Assembly: GCF_014650455.1 (NCBI RefSeq)
Contig: NZ_BMUZ01000009.1
Span: 310,001-374,000 of the forward strand
Direction of reading: 5' to 3'
From: Streptomyces xanthochromogenes
GTDB lineage: Bacteria; Actinomycetota; Actinomycetes; Streptomycetales; Streptomycetaceae
Length of the DNA: 64,000 nt
Shown here: one piece after another, positions 59,264-64,000 of the stretch
Numbering within the stretch: the stretch's first letter is position 1
Layout of the letters: each line of letters starts with the position of its first letter
Position numbers and translations under genes: made by a program
Notes under the pieces: model-generated
Databases searched by the model: none
Told to the model about the DNA's origin: nothing
The model's input: only the letters and a program-made list of their open reading frames with translations

Positions 59264-59470
59264 ATGTGCCAGCACAAGCCAGCCTGTCCGACAGCCTTCT
59301 CCGCCGACCGGGAAGCCGCGCAGCCCGTGGCACACCACCCGGAGCAGGGCTGGAGCCTGCTGTGCAACGGCGTCCTGCTCTTCGAGGACACCGGTGAGCT
59401 GTTGCCGGACGGGCAGATCATCGCCCCGCACCGGCCGCTCACGGCGGAGCAGGTGGCGACGGCCGCCTAG
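59264..59470 (+). CDS. DUF5999-type small protein
   Basis: The 68-residue protein MCQHKPACPTAFSADREAAQ... continues PVAHHPEQGWSLLCNGVLLF and GELLPDGQIIAPHRP. This is the conserved small Streptomyces protein with CxxxxxC at the N-terminus that I know as DUF5999. ATG 59264 begins the conserved part but has a weak ribosome site; ATG 59207, with GGGGGGCGG upstream, adds a Ser/Thr-rich 19-residue extension and may be the true start. Function unknown; the Cys/His pattern hints at metal binding. Confidence 0.8.
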   Translation: MCQHKPACPTAFSADREAAQPVAHHPEQGWSLLCNGVLLFEDTGELLPDGQIIAPHRPLTAEQVATAA

Positions 59471-59587
59471 GCGGCCCCGTACGGGCAGTCGCGTACCGAC
59501 CTGTCCCTCGGCGGACGCGTCCGGTACGGACAACACAAGGGCCGGCCCGGGGAGCACACCCCGAACCGGCCCTTACGCATGCGTGGA

Positions 59588-62473
<2,886 letters not shown>

Positions 62474-62550
62474 GACGGAGGCCTCCTGGTCGCACGACCT
62501 GCGAGGGGTACCACGGCGCGGGTACCCGGACGGCCTCCCCCTCTGTCATC

Positions 62551-62770
62551 TCAACCTGAGAGCTTCACCGGGTGCATGGCAGCGACCCGGTTTTCACCGT
62601 CGGTGAGGAAAGGTTCCGCCCGGGCAGAAGTGCCCGTACGTCCCCCGTCCTGCTTTCCAGAGTGACCTCGTCCGTGCGGTCCGTGGGCCTGAGAGATTCC
62701 GGGGAGGAGTTGCTCCTTCGGCGTCCGCCGAGAACTCGATGAGCTCTTCGAAGGACTCTCCCGCACGGGG
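62551..62770 (-). promoter_or_regulatory. Tandem glycine riboswitch controlling gcvP
   Basis: On the minus strand the first aptamer reads GTGCGGGAGAGTCC, a variable arm, GGACGCCGAAGGAGCAACTCC and AATCTCTCAGGC; the second follows at once with TGGAAAGCAGGACG, a hairpin, CACCGACGGTGAAAACC and AAGCTCTCAGGTT. These are the conserved glycine-aptamer blocks in tandem. It ends about 80 bases upstream of gcvP. Glycine binding is expected to turn expression on. Confidence 0.93.
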
Positions 62771-62786
62771 TCAGCAGCCGCTTGCC

Positions 62787-62792
62787 AGCCTA
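62787..62792 (-). promoter_or_regulatory. Possible -10 element for the gcvP riboswitch transcript
   Basis: Minus strand TAGGCT lies 17 bases before the first riboswitch block, giving a start at its 5' edge. No clear -35 was found. Confidence 0.4.
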
Positions 62793-62909
62793 CCAGCGCC
62801 GTCCCAGCTCGATTCTTTGTTCACCTGCTCGAGTGGCCAACACCCGGGATGTGCACTTTCGTAGTGCTTATGGAGCAGTTGTAACCGGTTGCGACCAATT
62901 GGAGGGACC

Positions 62910-63287
62910 GTGCAGACCGATATCGATCCGCGCAGCCTGATCGGCCGCAAGGCATACGACCGCAATGGGCACAAGATCGGAACGGTGGACGAGGTCTACC
63001 TCGACGACGCCACGGGCGCACCCGAGTGGGCCGCGGTGCGCACCGGCCTCTTCAGCCGGGACGCGTTCGTCCCGCTGGAGCCCAGCACCCTGGTCGACGA
63101 GACGCTCCGCGTCCCGTACGACCGCGCCCTGATCAAGGACGCGCCGGACTTCGGCGTGGGCCGCCATCTCTCCCCGGAACAGGAGCTTCAGCTCTACCAC
63201 CACTACGGTCTGGACATCGCGGCCCCCGAACCCGGCCCGCCACCCTCCGACCGGGACTTCGGCCGGCTCGCCAACGGCGAATCCTGA
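62910..63287 (+). CDS. PRC-barrel domain protein
   Basis: A 125-residue protein with an N-terminal PRC barrel: DPRSLIGRKAYDRNGHKIGT, VDEVYLDDATGAPEWAAVRT, FVPLEPSTLVDETLRVPYDR. The tail HLSPEQELQLYHHYGLD matches the C-terminal motif of actinobacterial PRC-barrel proteins of unknown role. GTG 62910 has GGAGGG directly upstream. Its last 85 bases overlap the convergent polymerase gene. Confidence 0.88.
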   Translation: MQTDIDPRSLIGRKAYDRNGHKIGTVDEVYLDDATGAPEWAAVRTGLFSRDAFVPLEPSTLVDETLRVPYDRALIKDAPDFGVGRHLSPEQELQLYHHYGLDIAAPEPGPPPSDRDFGRLANGES

Positions 63288-64000
63288 CCCGCCGCGGCCC
63301 CCGCCTCCCCTTCCCGTACCGCTTCGGCCCCGCCCCCTTCCCCGCCCTCGGCCCCGGCCGGCTCGACCAGCGCCAGCGGCTCCGCGGCCGCCAGGTCAGG
63401 GTCGTCCACGCGGAACGTCCTCACCCGCCCGGGCTCCTTCGCCGTCGGCGTCTCGAAACGCACCGTGACCCGCCCGACGCCACTGCCCTGCACCCAGCCG
63501 GGCCCGTACTCGGCATGCCGTACGTCGTGCCCGGCCAGCCAGCGGCGCTGCGCGGGGTCCTCGGGGGCCGGCGCCTCCGCCTCGGCCACCGGGGCGGCCT
63601 CCTCGTCCCCGGGGACCAGCGGCTCCTCCACGACCTGCTCTCCGGCGGCCTGCGCGAACAGGTCCTCCTGCGTGAAGTCGGCAAGGCCGCTGACCCCGAC
63701 GCCCAGCAGACGCACCCCGCCCGTGGTGTCCACCGCGTCGAGGAGCCGCGCCGCGGCCTCCCGGACCACCCCTGGGTCGTCGGTGGGCCCGCGCAGCGTC
63801 TCGGACCGGGTCAGCGTGGAGAAGTCGTAACGCCGGACCTTGAGCACGATGGTGCGGCCCGAGTGCCCCGACGCCCGTAGCCGCTGCACACACCGGTCGG
63901 CGAGGCGCCCCACCTCGATGGTGATCCTCAGCCGGTCGTGCAGGTCCACGTCGAAGGTGTCCTCCACGGACACCGACTTCGCGTCCCGCTCGGCCACTAC
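63203..64000 (-). CDS. dinB: DNA polymerase IV, C-terminal part (gene continues beyond the window)
   Basis: The gene enters from the right edge, so the N-terminal catalytic domains are missing. The visible part is the little-finger domain of Y-family polymerases: AERDAKSVSVEDTFDVDLHD, then ADRCVQRLRASGHSGRTIVL, KVRRYDFSTLTRSETLRGPT and LLGVGVSGL. It carries out error-prone lesion bypass. A long acidic/Gly-rich tail (last about 140 residues, including a RRWLAGHDVRHAEYGPGWVQ motif that resembles the extra C-terminal module of streptomycete Pol IV) precedes the stop. It overlaps the convergent PRC-barrel gene by 85 bases. Confidence 0.9.
   Translation of the reverse strand, partial: VVAERDAKSVSVEDTFDVDLHDRLRITIEVGRLADRCVQRLRASGHSGRTIVLKVRRYDFSTLTRSETLRGPTDDPGVVREAAARLLDAVDTTGGVRLLGVGVSGLADFTQEDLFAQAAGEQVVEEPLVPGDEEAAPVAEAEAPAPEDPAQRRWLAGHDVRHAEYGPGWVQGSGVGRVTVRFETPTAKEPGRVRTFRVDDPDLAAAEPLALVEPAGAEGGEGGGAEAVREGEAGAAAGQDSPLASRPKSRSEGGGPGSGAAMSRP

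Overview
This is a high-GC actinobacterial chromosome segment, almost certainly Streptomyces: G/C-ending codons throughout, many GTG and TTG starts, Tat and lipoprotein signals, a third-type EF-Tu (tuf3), a second-type EF-G, and a gene set (tuf3, uppP, lnt, ung, fabG-like, gcvP, dinB-type polymerase) that from memory matches the S. coelicolor SCO13xx region. No tRNA, rRNA, CRISPR array, phage or intact insertion sequence was seen. Both ends cut genes: an EF-G paralogue on the left (its first 121 residues) and DNA polymerase IV on the right (its C-terminal part).

Layout. 1-3300: EF-G paralogue, a squalene/phytoene-synthase-family gene that looks frameshifted, a CoA-binding protein and an alpha/beta hydrolase. 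3368-11513: a complete FxSxx-COOH (Fxs) RiPP system on the minus strand. It comprises a 63-residue precursor ending FQSAL (fxsA), a radical SAM/SPASM maturase with a C-terminal HEXXH domain (fxsB), a TIR-like protein (fxsC) and a 1324-residue MinD-like/TIR-like/NB-ARC/TPR protein (fxsT). This is the most interesting system in the window: its chemistry is partly known from the cyclophane-forming (triceptide) radical SAM families, but the roles of the TIR and NB-ARC/TPR partners and of the mature peptide are not. 11964-19500: XRE-cupin regulator with a divergent EamA exporter, acyltransferase, gamma carbonic anhydrase, SRPBCC protein, DedA protein, a secreted GH3 glucosidase and a thioesterase. 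19620-29315: Pro/Gln-rich membrane protein, MFS exporter, spermidine-synthase-like protein, patatin, tuf3 with an unusual leader, TVP38, UppP, three small proteins (two related to each other) and a GNAT. 29363-39293: acyl-CoA and lipoprotein functions (enoyl-CoA hydratase, Lnt, oxidoreductase, lipoprotein, peptide-binding lipoprotein, two SDRs) and ung. Ung and a neighbouring TPR gene both have the RecA-independent (PafBC/RecA-NDp type) DNA-damage promoter motif. 39442-49644: HipA-like kinase/DUF3037 pair, Rieske lipoprotein, a run of divergent regulator/exporter pairs (LysR-EamA, MocR-PPOX), two more EamA exporters and a Clp-N protein. 49892-56223: small proteins, SRPBCC, PadR regulator, a HEAT-like gene flanked by inverted repeats, Ni-binding family protein, PhzF, CPBP protease and a VWA protein. 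56335-end: glutamate-cysteine ligase family protein, two small or hypothetical proteins, gcvP under a tandem glycine riboswitch, a PRC-barrel protein and DNA polymerase IV.

Several regulatory or repeat structures stand out: perfect palindromes in four divergent or leader regions, a 30-bp-stem bidirectional terminator, a 10-bp-periodic leader, and tandem duplications of 34 and 35 bp that cover the stop codons of minus-strand genes. Everything here comes from reading the sequence by eye. Family names are recognised from motifs and memory and were not searched.
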